39,383 nt of DNA from Opitutaceae bacterium (GTDB lineage: Bacteria > Verrucomicrobiota > Verrucomicrobiia > Opitutales > Opitutaceae), in assembly GCA_005792355.1 (NCBI GenBank), contig SXSC01000070.1:1-39383 (forward strand). The letters run 5' to 3'. A program made the position numbers and the translations under genes. Below, one piece after another: positions 1-9,363 of the stretch (position 1 is its first letter; each line of letters opens with the position of its first letter). The notes beneath the pieces are model-generated. The model made no database searches, was not told where the DNA came from, and saw nothing but the letters and a program-made list of their open reading frames with translations.

Positions 1-2
1 AC

Positions 3-3000
3 GACTCACGATTCCAAGGCAGCGCCACCGGTTCGCTGGTGGTGGCAAAGTCTAGCCAGACGATTACATTCGATCCGTTGCCGTCGAAGCCGCTCGATTC
101 GGGCAACTTCCAGCTGACGGCCACGGCCAGCTCGGGCTTGGGAGTCACCTTCACGCTGTCGAATCCCAGTGGCGGTACGGTAGCGTCGGTCAGCGGCACT
201 ACGGTCACACTCGTAAATACTGGCACGATTACGGTCACCGCGGCGCAGGCGGGAAATGATAACTACAACGCAGCCACGTCGGTTGACCAAGTACTGACGG
301 TGCTCAACCAGAGCCAGTCGGTGGCTTTTGATCAGGCCCAATTGCCCGCCAAGACTTTTGGCAATCCGGACTTCACGATCTCGGCGACAAGCAATCGTGG
401 GCTGCTGGTTGGTTTTGTGAGTTCGAATCCGAACGTCGCCACGGTGGGCCTGAGTACTCTGACCGCGAATGTATCCTCCGCCTCAGTCGCAATTGTGGGC
501 GCCGGCACGGCGAATATTACCGCCGTACAGCCCGGCAATGCCGACACGGCGGCCGCGCCCGATGTAGTTCGCCAACTGACGGTGGCCAAGGCGGCCGCGA
601 CGGTGGTCTTGGGCAATCTTACCGCTACCTACGACGGAACGCCCAAGTTGGCCACCGCAACGACCGCGCCAGTTGGCCTCAATGTGGTATTTGCCTATGG
701 TGCCGCCCCTGGCTCGGCCACTCCGCCAACCAGCGCCGGGACTCATCCTGTCGTCGCAACGATTCAGGATAACAACTACACGGGCAGCGCGACTGGAAAT
801 CTCGTCATCGCCAAGGCGAGCCAGAACGTCACGTTCCCGTCGGTCGGCTCACCGAAACTGATAAACTCGGGATTATTCACCCTGGGCGCCACGGCTTCTT
901 CGAATCTCACCGTCACCTACACCAGTTCCAACTCAGCGGTGGCGAGCCTGACTGGAAACACCGTTACGATTGTCGGGCTCGGCAGCACGACCCTGACGGC
1001 GAAGCAGGCTGGCAATGAAAACTTCAACGCCGCCGCCGATGTGACCCAGACGCTCTTGGTCAACCCGGTTGCCCCGCAGATTGTGGGCGCTCCTGCGAAC
1101 GTGCCAGTCGCGATCCGGGGCAGCGCCTTCCTGTATGGTCCGATCTCGCTCAACGCGCTCTCGGCGCCAGCGACTTTCAGCTCCAGCACTTTGCCAGCTG
1201 GTCTGCTCCTCAATACTGCGAACGGGAATATCGGAGGCATTCCGACCGCCGAAGGTGCCTTCAATGTCACTCTTACGGTAACCAACGCGACTGGAACCGA
1301 CAGCAAGGCGATCACGATAGTCGTGCAGCCCCCAGCCCCCGTAATCACGAGTCCCGCGGCAGCGGCGGCGGTGGCGGGCACGGCGTTTTCGTATACTGTG
1401 ACGGCGACGCCGGCAACGGGTGTAACCTATGTCGCCACGGGTTTGCCGGGCTGGCTCAACTTCGACTCCTCCTCGGGCGTGCTTTCTGGAACCCCGACCG
1501 TCGCTGGTGTCGCTACGGTTTCGATCACCGCGACGAATACCACTGGTTCCGCGACTCTGCCGCTGGTGATCAACACCAGGCTGCCGGCCAACGCCCCCGC
1601 CTACGTCGGGCCGCTGAATCCTTCCGGTACCGCCGGAGTGGCCTTCACGTTCACGCCTAATTTTGGCGCCGGTACCACCACCTATGCGCTGACCACGGGC
1701 ACCTTGCCCACTGGGCTGACGCTGAGCACCAGTACGGGCGTGATCTCAGGTTCAACCCAGCTGGTGGGGCGGTATCCCATCACCCTCTCGGCTACTCGGG
1801 CTGGTCTCACCGCCTCCGCCGAGCTCACCTTGATCATCAATCCGGCGGCCAGTGCTCCGATGGTGTCGATCACGGGCGGAAACGTTCGTTCTGCCACGGT
1901 CGGGAGTGCCTTCGGTCCGGTCAACCTCACCTCCAACCCCGCTGCCACGAGCTTTACCATTGGTACGCTCCCCGCCGGGCTTTCGATTGGGGGCACCGCC
2001 ACCGCGCCGACCATCGCGGGTACGCCCACCACCCCCGGCACCACCAACGTGGCGATCACCGCGACGAATTCGGCCGGCACCGGTCCGGCGACCACGCTGG
2101 TGATTACCGTCAGTCCGCATCCACAATCGCCGATGATCACCAGTGCGCCGGTGATTGCCGGTCGAATCGGAGTTGCACTTACTTATACGTTCGGTGCCAC
2201 GCCAGCGATTGCGACCGCCTATGCGGCAACCAGCGCCTTGCCTGCCGGTCTGGTGCTCGACGGCGCCGCTGGCACGATTACCGGCACGCCCGCGGCGGGT
2301 ACCTTGGGAACACATCGGGTCATGTTTGCTGGCACCAACGCCAACGGCACCGGCATGGCGCTTGAAATGATATTCATCATCGCGCCCCCGCTGACCGTCC
2401 CGGTGGTAATTAGCAACAGCACCGCCCCGGGTCAGGTCGGCCAGGCTTTCAATTACCAGATTGCCGCGTCGAACAGTCCGACATCGTTTGCCGCCACTCC
2501 GCTGCCCGCGGGGCTCTCGGCCAATGCCACCACGGGGGTTATTTCTGGAGTGCCGACCACGGCCACTGGCGGCACGCCTTTCCGGGTTACGCTCACCGCG
2601 ACCAATGCGGACGGCACGAGCAGCCCGAAGGTTCTATCCATCACCGTCTCTCCGGCCCCGGCGACACCGGTAATCACCAGTGCCGCGTCCGCCGCCGGCC
2701 GCGTCGGGTCGGCGTTTGCCTATCAGATCACGGCCAGCGAATCACCGTTATCATTCGTTGGCTCCGATCTACCGCTGGGACTTTTGGTCGACCCGACTAC
2801 GGGTGCGATTTCGGGCTCCCCAACCCAGTCTGGCACGTTTGCCGGCAGGATTCGGGCGGCCAATGCGGCAGGTCTTGGGGCTGACGCGCCGCTGACCATC
2901 ACCGTGTCTCCGGCTGCCACCGCCCCCGCCATCACCAGCGCGGCCACGTATTCCAGTCAGGTTGGGGCAGCCTTCTCCTATCAAACCGTGGCTTCGCCTG

Positions 3001-4001
3001 GGCCAATCACCAGCTTCGCCTACACCCATGACTACGGTAGCGGCAATGACCCGCTGACGTCGCGAGGCCTTTCGTTTAATTCTTCGACCGGAGCCATCAC
3101 GGGCAGTCCCACCCGGCCGGGCCAGTTCTTCATCAGCCTCACCGCCACCAGCGACGGCGGCACGAGCATTCCGCAGCCCCTCGCGGTTGTGATCACTCCC
3201 GCTGCGAATGTGCCGTTGATCACCAGTCCGGGTATGGCGACGGGTAATGTGGGGGTGAACTTTACCTACCAGATCACCGCGACAAACTCCCCGACGTCAC
3301 TCGACGCGGTCAACCTGCCACCGGGTCTCGGCGTCAATCAGTTCACCGGCCTGATTCAGGGGACCCCGTCGGCCGTGGGCACAACCACAGCGAGCCTGGT
3401 GGGCACGAATGCTGCCGGCACGGGCCCCACGCGTGAATTGGCGATCGTGGTTTTACCCGCCCTGACCGCTCCAGTCGTGACGAGTGCGGGCCGCGTTGCC
3501 GCCCAGGTCGGCGTGCCTTTCGCCTATCAAATCACCGCTACCGGCAATCCGACATCTTATGAAGTGGTCGGAGCGCCGGCGTGGATGAGCCTCAATACCT
3601 CCACGGGCGCGTTGGCTGGAACTCCGACGGCGCCGGGCAGCTTAATCGTCTTCCTGCTCGCTGCCAACAGCGCAGGCATGAGTGGGCCACAGATGTTCAC
3701 CGTCAATATTGCCCCGGCGGCGAACACCCCGCTGATTACAAGTTCCCGGACGGCTGCCGGCACGGTGGGCACGGCATTCGTTGGATATACGATTACAGCC
3801 AGTCCGGCGGCGACCTCGTTTGTCGCGACGGATCTGCCACCCGGTCTGACATTAGTCGGAGCGAACATCTCAGGCACACCATCCAAATCGGGTCCATTCC
3901 CGGTCACGGTGTTTGCCACCAACGCGAACGGCGTGGGCGCGCCAGTCGTCGTGCTCTTCACCATCGCGCCGAACATTACGTTCGGAACCGGCAGCAACTG
4001 A
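3..4001 (+). CDS. Large Ig-like repeat surface protein, 3' part only
   Basis: The reading frame is open to the left edge, so the gene starts outside the window. The GTG at 39 is not the start, because the residues around it (GSATGSLVVAKSSQ) repeat an internal block near nt 785-825 (GSATGNLVIAKASQ). The 1332 visible residues are almost all beta-sandwich repeats. The first third has MBG/Big-like units with SQ..TF starts and a YDGTPK block near nt 633. The rest is about ten putative-Ig (He_PIG-type) units of 80-95 residues with the pattern LPAGL..N..TG.I.GTPT..G....T.TATNA.GT. It is rich in Thr, Ser, Ala and Gly and has no Cys-rich or catalytic region. It ends without a membrane anchor or recognised sorting signal. 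A role as secreted adhesin or matrix protein is inferred from the fold family. The next gene starts 29 bp downstream and shares the same repeat type, so the two may be co-transcribed. Confidence 0.85.
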   Translation, partial: DSRFQGSATGSLVVAKSSQTITFDPLPSKPLDSGNFQLTATASSGLGVTFTLSNPSGGTVASVSGTTVTLVNTGTITVTAAQAGNDNYNAATSVDQVLTVLNQSQSVAFDQAQLPAKTFGNPDFTISATSNRGLLVGFVSSNPNVATVGLSTLTANVSSASVAIVGAGTANITAVQPGNADTAAAPDVVRQLTVAKAAATVVLGNLTATYDGTPKLATATTAPVGLNVVFAYGAAPGSATPPTSAGTHPVVATIQDNNYTGSATGNLVIAKASQNVTFPSVGSPKLINSGLFTLGATASSNLTVTYTSSNSAVASLTGNTVTIVGLGSTTLTAKQAGNENFNAAADVTQTLLVNPVAPQIVGAPANVPVAIRGSAFLYGPISLNALSAPATFSSSTLPAGLLLNTANGNIGGIPTAEGAFNVTLTVTNATGTDSKAITIVVQPPAPVITSPAAAAAVAGTAFSYTVTATPATGVTYVATGLPGWLNFDSSSGVLSGTPTVAGVATVSITATNTTGSATLPLVINTRLPANAPAYVGPLNPSGTAGVAFTFTPNFGAGTTTYALTTGTLPTGLTLSTSTGVISGSTQLVGRYPITLSATRAGLTASAELTLIINPAASAPMVSITGGNVRSATVGSAFGPVNLTSNPAATSFTIGTLPAGLSIGGTATAPTIAGTPTTPGTTNVAITATNSAGTGPATTLVITVSPHPQSPMITSAPVIAGRIGVALTYTFGATPAIATAYAATSALPAGLVLDGAAGTITGTPAAGTLGTHRVMFAGTNANGTGMALEMIFIIAPPLTVPVVISNSTAPGQVGQAFNYQIAASNSPTSFAATPLPAGLSANATTGVISGVPTTATGGTPFRVTLTATNADGTSSPKVLSITVSPAPATPVITSAASAAGRVGSAFAYQITASESPLSFVGSDLPLGLLVDPTTGAISGSPTQSGTFAGRIRAANAAGLGADAPLTITVSPAATAPAITSAATYSSQVGAAFSYQTVASPGPITSFAYTHDYGSGNDPLTSRGLSFNSSTGAITGSPTRPGQFFISLTATSDGGTSIPQPLAVVITPAANVPLITSPGMATGNVGVNFTYQITATNSPTSLDAVNLPPGLGVNQFTGLIQGTPSAVGTTTASLVGTNAAGTGPTRELAIVVLPALTAPVVTSAGRVAAQVGVPFAYQITATGNPTSYEVVGAPAWMSLNTSTGALAGTPTAPGSLIVFLLAANSAGMSGPQMFTVNIAPAANTPLITSSRTAAGTVGTAFVGYTITASPAATSFVATDLPPGLTLVGANISGTPSKSGPFPVTVFATNANGVGAPVVVLFTIAPNITFGTGSN

Positions 4002-4030
4002 TTCTCTTAAGCGAACGAATCAATTCTTCC

Positions 4031-7000
4031 ATGAAATCCAGCTTCCTCTCGTTGCCCCGCTCCCTGTTCATCGCGATCGTCGCGCTCCTGTGGGCGCCGC
4101 TTTCGGCGCTCGCCCAGCAGACCATAACAGCAACCACGGGCCAGGTCGGCACCGCGTATTCGTACCAAGTCACGTCGACGGCCACGCCACCGGTAACCTA
4201 CAGTGCGTCCGGCCTGCCGGCCGGCCTCGCGATCAATTCGACCTCCGGCCTGATCACGGGCACGCCGACCACCGCGGGCACCACCACAGGTACGGTTTCG
4301 ATCACTAACTCGTCGGGGCAGGTTAATACCGCCAATATCTCGGTTACGATCAACCCTGCGGCGGGTACGCCGACGATTAGCAGTGCCGCGACGCTGTCCG
4401 GCACCGTCGGAAGTGCGATCACTGCCTATTCGATTACCGCCACCGTGCCAAGCGGGGCTGCGGCGGTGACGAGTTTCAACGTGGGAGCGCTTCCCGCCGG
4501 ACTGGCTCTGGGCGGCACCACGACGGCGCCGACGATATCAGGCACTCCGACCGCTTCCGGAACCTACTCGGTTTCCTTGAGCGCCAATAGCGCCTCCGGT
4601 ACTGGAGCGAGTGCGACGCTCACCATCACGGTCGCCCCCGCTGCCGCCGCGCCTGTGATCTCCAGTGCGACGACCGCCCCCGTCAGTACAAGTTCGGCGT
4701 TCAGCTACCAGATCACCGCCAGCAACTCGCCCACGTCGTATTCGGCATCTGGATTGCCGCTGGGACTTTCCCTGAATACCACTTCCGGGCTCATTTCTGG
4801 CACGGCTAGTGTGCCCGGCGTGAATACCGTTACCCTCGTGGCCACGAATGCCGCCGGCTCCAGCGCGTCGTTTACGCTGACGCTTACCGTCGGCAGTGTC
4901 TCCGTCGTTTCCAGTGCCACGACCGCCTCTGGCACAGTCGGTGCCTCTTTCAGTTATTCGATTACCGGCAGCAACACTCTGACCAGCTTTAATGTCGGAT
5001 CCCTGCCGGGCGGCCTGACCGCGAACACGACGAGTGGCCTCATTTCGGGTACGCCGACGCTCGCGGGTGTTACCTCTGTCACCCTCAGCGCCAATAATGC
5101 CACGGGGACCGGCCCGTCTGTCACCCTCGTAATCACGATTGGTGCCGCCGCGAGTGGCGGCGGTGGCGGAAGCGGAGGTAGTGGCGGTAGCACCGGCGGG
5201 AGCGGAGGCTCTGGAGCAGTTGGCGGCGGCGGCTCGCCTCCGGTGATTGCGGCGCAGCCGCAGAGTCAGTCGGTGGTGGAGGGCGCCGAAGTGGTCTTTA
5301 GCGTCTCTGCCACCGGCACGGCCCTGAATTTCCAGTGGAGCAAGAACGGAACGCTAATCGTTGGCGCCCAGTCAGCCACCTATTCCCTGCCGCGCGCCGG
5401 AGCGGCGGACGCTGGAAGTTATACCGTCTATATTTCCAACACCGCGGGCGCGGTAACCAGCTCGACCGCGACCCTCACGGTCGCCACGGCCGTTGCTCCC
5501 ACCATCACGACCCAACCCGCTGCGGCCAGCGTAGCGGCAGGGGGTAACGCGACCTTGACGGTCGTTGCCGCCGGCACCGCTCCGCTTACGTATCAGTGGC
5601 GCAAAGACGGGACGGCCATCACCGGCGCCACGAATTCCACCTTGTCGCTCAGCGGGATCACTGCCGCCCAGGCGGGGAGTTACTCGGTGGTGGTGACGAA
5701 CAGTGCGGGCAGCGCGACGTCCAATGCTGCCGCCCTGACTGTGACCTCCGGGATTGCGGGGACCTACTTCGGTTCGTTCTCGGGTAATGCCGGATCCTTT
5801 GGTCTCCTCGTTCGCTCGGATCGTACGGGTGTCTTCCTCGGTTTTGCCGGCACTCCGCGGGTGGCCCTGCTCAGCCGCGAGGTCGTGGTCGACGCCAATG
5901 GCCGGTTCTCGGTCACGCAGCGCGCCGGGGCGGCGGAAGCTCCCGCGTCGCAGCCGGCCGTCGCGGCGGCCGAAGGTGACATCACCATCACTGGCGCCAT
6001 TGCGGCCGATGGTACGCTTTCCGGTTCGGTTCCGACCTTGAACCTCACCTTTAATGCCCCCGCCGCTGCTTCGACCGGGTCCACCTCAGCGGTGGCCGGG
6101 TTCTACCAAGCGGGTGCGGCCGGAAGTTCGGCGCAGAGTCTGGCGTTGGTCGGACCGGCCGGTGAAGCCGTGGTCGTAACCATCAGCGGCACTGCCGTCG
6201 ATGGCGGCCGTGGCACCGTCAGTGCCGCGGGGACCTTGGCCGCGACGACTTCCGCCAATGTCCGGGTGGCGGGTACGGTTGCCAGCAGTGGTATCATCGT
6301 TACCGCCGGCACGACGACCTTTGCCGGATCAGTCGACAGTCGGAACGAAAAGCTGATCAATATTTCGACCCGCAGCTTGACGGGTACGGCCACCGATACC
6401 CTCATCGCCGGCTTTGTGGTGACGGGTACCGCGCCGAAGCCCGTGCTGGTTCGCGGCATCGGCCCGACGCTCGCGACCCTGGGGGTTTCCGGCTCCTTGA
6501 GTGCCGTGCGCCTCGAAGTCTTCCGGGGTGCAACCTCGGTCGCGGTGGGCGCAGATTGGGGTGCGGCGGCGAACAACCCCACCGAGGTTGCGGCGGTCGC
6601 GGCCCGGGTGGGCGCCTTTGCGTTACCGGCCAGCAGCCGCGACGCCGCGCTCGTTCTCAGTCTAACGCCGGGCAATTACAGTGCCGTGGTCACTGGCCAG
6701 GGTGGGGCCAGCGGTGTTGCCTTGGTCGAAGTGTACGATGCCACGGTGGGTGCGATTCCCGCGGCCCAGCGGGTCGTCAATATCGCCACGCGGGCGACAG
6801 CCGGCACGGGTGACAATACCCTGATTGCCGGTTTCTACGTTACCGGCACAGCGCCAAAGCGAGTCCTGGTCCGTGGAATTGGCCCCGGGCTGACGCAGTT
6901 TGGCGTCACCGGCGTGCTCGCCCGGCCGCAACTGAACGTGGCCTCGGGCGCGACGGTGCTGGCGCAAAACGCCGGTCTGTCGACCTCCGCCGATGCGGCT

Positions 7001-7165
7001 GCGATTCAGGCGGCAGCGACGCTGGTCGGGGCCTTCGCCTTGCCGGCGAATACCGCCGATTCGGCGATCCTCATCAACCTGGCCCCTGGGCCCTACACCG
7101 CTCAAGTATCCGGGGTGGGTGCCACGACCGGGGTGGCCCTGATTGAGGTTTACGAGGTGCCGTGA
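4031..7165 (+). CDS. Secreted Ig-repeat protein with paired VRGIGP C-terminal repeats
   Basis: This 1044-residue protein starts at the ATG at 4031. Upstream codons of the same frame lie inside the previous gene, and the ATG opens a clear signal peptide (basic start, hydrophobic core around residues 11-24, cut near ALAQ). Four putative-Ig units follow to about residue 372. A Gly/Ser linker spans about residues 375-402. Two Ig-like domains of the W..G..Y.V..SN.AG type cover about 405-490 and 493-575, with a mixed beta region to about 765. Two copies of a repeat then follow, with I.TR...GT...LIAGF.VTGTAPK.VLVRGIGP, at about 772 and 914. From memory these C-terminal repeats recur in Verrucomicrobiota secreted proteins and have no assigned function. 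An extracellular, possibly adhesive or structural role is inferred. The Ser/Thr-rich repeats could be O-glycosylation targets of the GT-C proteins downstream. Confidence 0.9.
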   Translation: MKSSFLSLPRSLFIAIVALLWAPLSALAQQTITATTGQVGTAYSYQVTSTATPPVTYSASGLPAGLAINSTSGLITGTPTTAGTTTGTVSITNSSGQVNTANISVTINPAAGTPTISSAATLSGTVGSAITAYSITATVPSGAAAVTSFNVGALPAGLALGGTTTAPTISGTPTASGTYSVSLSANSASGTGASATLTITVAPAAAAPVISSATTAPVSTSSAFSYQITASNSPTSYSASGLPLGLSLNTTSGLISGTASVPGVNTVTLVATNAAGSSASFTLTLTVGSVSVVSSATTASGTVGASFSYSITGSNTLTSFNVGSLPGGLTANTTSGLISGTPTLAGVTSVTLSANNATGTGPSVTLVITIGAAASGGGGGSGGSGGSTGGSGGSGAVGGGGSPPVIAAQPQSQSVVEGAEVVFSVSATGTALNFQWSKNGTLIVGAQSATYSLPRAGAADAGSYTVYISNTAGAVTSSTATLTVATAVAPTITTQPAAASVAAGGNATLTVVAAGTAPLTYQWRKDGTAITGATNSTLSLSGITAAQAGSYSVVVTNSAGSATSNAAALTVTSGIAGTYFGSFSGNAGSFGLLVRSDRTGVFLGFAGTPRVALLSREVVVDANGRFSVTQRAGAAEAPASQPAVAAAEGDITITGAIAADGTLSGSVPTLNLTFNAPAAASTGSTSAVAGFYQAGAAGSSAQSLALVGPAGEAVVVTISGTAVDGGRGTVSAAGTLAATTSANVRVAGTVASSGIIVTAGTTTFAGSVDSRNEKLINISTRSLTGTATDTLIAGFVVTGTAPKPVLVRGIGPTLATLGVSGSLSAVRLEVFRGATSVAVGADWGAAANNPTEVAAVAARVGAFALPASSRDAALVLSLTPGNYSAVVTGQGGASGVALVEVYDATVGAIPAAQRVVNIATRATAGTGDNTLIAGFYVTGTAPKRVLVRGIGPGLTQFGVTGVLARPQLNVASGATVLAQNAGLSTSADAAAIQAAATLVGAFALPANTADSAILINLAPGPYTAQVSGVGATTGVALIEVYEVP

Positions 7166-7240
7166 GCGCAAACCTCGATCGCCGCGCGAGCGATTTCGAC
7201 GCATGACCAAAAAACCTCCCTGCAGCTTTCACTCTTCACC

Positions 7241-7699
7241 ATGAAAACTCTCCGATTCCTGATTGCCTCCGTCGCGGCGTTCGCGGCTTCGTCAGCCTTG
7301 GGACAGAACGCCTCGCTCACCTCCGACACCCCGGTGCTCGCCCAGTCGGGTGGCACTCTCGTTCTGCGCGCCACCGCGGAATACGAGGGCGAACCCGGTG
7401 CCCTCGGCTGGACGATGGTCTTGCCGGGGGATTGGTCGCTGGTGTTGGTCAGTGGCCGAAACGTCCCGGCCATCGTCCCGGAGGCGGGCAGCACCGGCCC
7501 GCTGGAGTTTGCCTATACCGCGGTTCCTGAGCGCCGCGCCGAGTTCTCGGTCGTGGTGCGCTATCCGGCTAATCCGACCTCCACTCAGGCCACCTCCACC
7601 GTACTGCTGCGCAGCGGCGGCAAACTCACTACCCTGACGCCTGCTCCAGTCCAGCTGCGCGGAGCGGAGGGCGGCGCGAGTCGCCCCTCGCGCAACTGA
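7241..7699 (+). CDS. Small secreted protein of unknown function
   Basis: The product is 152 residues with an N-terminal signal peptide (MKTLRFLIASVAAFAAS, cut near ALGQ). The mature part is short, beta-rich and Cys-free, and ends in a Gly/Arg-rich tail. I do not recognise a family. The pattern of a bulky Trp/Leu core with PGDW and a closing VVVRYP segment is compatible with one beta-sandwich domain. It lies 75 bp after the Ig/VRGIGP gene on the same strand and is followed within 13 bp by a strong terminator. It is therefore probably the last gene of the surface-protein unit and may be an accessory of the large protein. That link is inferred from position only. Confidence 0.75.
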   Translation: MKTLRFLIASVAAFAASSALGQNASLTSDTPVLAQSGGTLVLRATAEYEGEPGALGWTMVLPGDWSLVLVSGRNVPAIVPEAGSTGPLEFAYTAVPERRAEFSVVVRYPANPTSTQATSTVLLRSGGKLTTLTPAPVQLRGAEGGASRPSRN

Positions 7700-7711
7700 G
7701 CAGCGCGCTCA

Positions 7712-7739
7712 AGCGCCCGGTCAAACGGGCGCTTTTTTT
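7712..7739 (+). terminator. Rho-independent terminator
   Basis: A perfect 8-bp GC-rich stem (AGCGCCCG / CGGGCGCT) with a 6-nt loop is followed directly by a run of T. It lies 13 bp after the stop of the small secreted protein and closes the surface-protein unit. Confidence 0.9.
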
Positions 7740-8106
7740 CGCCCATCCCAGGCGGTTGATGACGGCGCGCCGATTCGAAGTGATTCCCTCGCTCTCACGT
7801 TGATGGGCTTGTCCGGCACAGCGGACGGATTTGTGCCGGGGCCGTGAGGAAGGTACTACGCTCGAAACTGTAAGACCAACGCCGTGTGTCTTGCGAAGGC
7901 GTGGGTAGGACGAAACGAAACGTTGCTTCCGCAATTTCCGCAGTACGTTGACCAAACGGTGCGCAGATGGTGGCGGTGATTGAGAACATGATTCGCCCAT
8001 GGTTCCTGCAGGACACTCGGTGCTCCTTGACGTAGCTCCAAAACGGATGCGCGCGCGCCATAGCAACCGATGCTCGAAGCCCCGCGGTTGAGGATGTGAT
8101 TCTTCC
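7740..8106. other. Gene-free, A/T-richer stretch with a degenerate repeat
   Basis: No convincing gene is visible on either strand in these 367 bases. The base composition is visibly lower in G+C than the flanks. The segments 7978-8015 and 8086-8123 are similar (about 26 of 38 positions by eye), and most changes are transitions. The second copy runs into the start codon of the next gene. It could be an old partial duplication of the upstream region of that gene. The minus-strand frames here look like chance frames. Confidence 0.4.
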
Positions 8107-9030
8107 ATGAGTGCCGCACCACAAGAGTCCGTTTCTCGTCCTACGTGGAAACGGCGGGTGTTCGGTGTATTGGCTCTTCTCATCATGTTCGCAATCGCTC
8201 AGTGGCGATTTTTGTTGGAAGACGAAAAATCAGGTGCGTCGGAGGAGCGTCGGTCGTCGGCCCAAGGAGCTTACGCGGAGCATGAATCCTTGTCACGGCC
8301 GCCATCTGGAGCTCCAGATCGCACAGCGGCAGATTCGCAAAAGGAAAATTCCATTCGGTCGGGAACTGATGCTTCCTCGCAACAGTCGCCAGTTTCAAAT
8401 CAGCGTCGGGTAGGCGCAGATCTCCGGAACGGAGTGACCATAGAAAGCGAAAAAGAGACGGCGCAAGGTGTTGTGGACACCACGCTCACTCCAGCTGACA
8501 TTTTGTCGCAGAAGTTGGATCTCAACAATCCGGAGAGGCGCGCTGAAGTGGTTCGGCAGCTAAAGCAAATTGAGGATGCTCGGAAGAGAGACGCTTGGGC
8601 ACGGGCTGTCAGAATGGGAATTCCGACGCAGGGCGTGAATTCCAGTGGGAGGCGTTTTGAACTCCAGTACTTTGAAAACGACAAGCCGATCTACCACGTC
8701 ACAAATAACGTAAATGCTGCAATTTCCACGGCAGCAAATCTCGTCCGTGGGACGGTGCCGTTCAACGTGACTGGATCAAGTATCACTATTGGCCTGTGGG
8801 AAGCTGCAGGTGACAGAATCAGAGCGCGTCGAGATTATCGTCCGGCATTTCGAGCGGCCGAGGAATTGGGGCACCAGAAATTCTGGGCGCTGTTCGGTTT
8901 TGCAACCGTCCGCCGGGTCCGAAAAAACCAGCGAAGAGCGAAAAAAAGGAGTTTGGCCCGTCATTTTCGCGCGAAATTTGCGTATCGGTGCCTTTCGACA
9001 GAGGGCCGCAATTGTGTGAGAAAAGTGTGA
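8107..9030 (+). pseudogene. Truncated subtilase-like secreted protein (N-terminal part)
   Basis: The frame starts at ATG 8107 with a basic stretch and one membrane segment (about residues 19-36, GVLALLIMFAIAQW). A polar, low-complexity region and a charged helical segment (about 130-165) follow. Residues 180-235 contain RRFELQYFENDKPIYHVTNN and later VTGSSITIGLWEAAGD. This resembles the junction in secreted S8 peptidases where a propeptide-like part leads into the first catalytic strand and the Asp motif. After about nt 8815 the likeness stops. The remaining 70 residues are Arg-rich and aromatic-rich and do not look like a protease domain. No catalytic His or Ser motif follows. I read this as a gene cut by deletion or recombination next to tRNA-Leu. 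A short membrane-anchored protein of unknown role is the alternative. Confidence 0.5.
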
Positions 9031-9141
9031 GATACCCGTTCGCTTGACGTACAAGGCCAATTTGATTGGCAGTCGGTGAACTTTGAATACGCACTTGCAA
9101 GCCGATGCACGACAGCAAGGAGCGTAACTCTTGTGGAGGAG

Positions 9142-9224
9142 TGCCCGGGGCGGGGCTCGAACCCGCACGGCCTTGCGGCCAAGGGATTTTAAGTCCCTAG
9201 TGTCTACCATTCCACCACCCGGGC
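9142..9224 (-). tRNA. tRNA-Leu (anticodon UAA)
   Basis: The minus strand folds as a class II tRNA of 83 nt. It has a 7-bp acceptor stem (GCCCGGG / CCCGGGC), a D-loop with TGGTAGACAC, an anticodon stem AGGGA/TCCCT around the loop CTTAAAA (anticodon TAA), a long variable arm GGCC-GCAA-GGCC, and a T arm GCGGG-TTCGAGC-CCCGC. The discriminator base is A and CCA is not encoded directly after it. Its 3' end faces the truncated gene and the A/T-rich patch. Confidence 0.95.
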
Positions 9225-9240
9225 GATCAACGCAGACAGG

Positions 9241-9330
9241 AAAGGGCAGAGGCGGGGCGGATTCCAGCCAAACCGGAGGGCCAGAGGCCAGAAGCCGGTT
9301 GCCGGAGGCAGGATGGCAGAAGTCGGAGGT
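9241..9330. repeat. GA-rich degenerate repeat upstream of nadD
   Basis: This short stretch is built of imperfect units such as GCCAGAGGCCAGAAGCC and GGCAGAAGTCGGAGGTCGGAG. An in-frame ATG at 9313 sits inside it, but the repeat character argues against translation from there. Confidence 0.35.
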
Positions 9331-9363
9331 CGGAGCAGAAGAGCCTTGCCCGGGTTGGCGCGC

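Noticed and set aside
39..41. GTG as the start of the large repeat protein
   Set aside because: The frame is open further upstream and the residues before the GTG match an internal repeat of the same protein, so it is an internal Val codon.
9313..9363. An earlier nadD start at ATG 9313
   Set aside because: It lies in a GA-rich repeat and would add an Arg-rich extension not seen in NadD.
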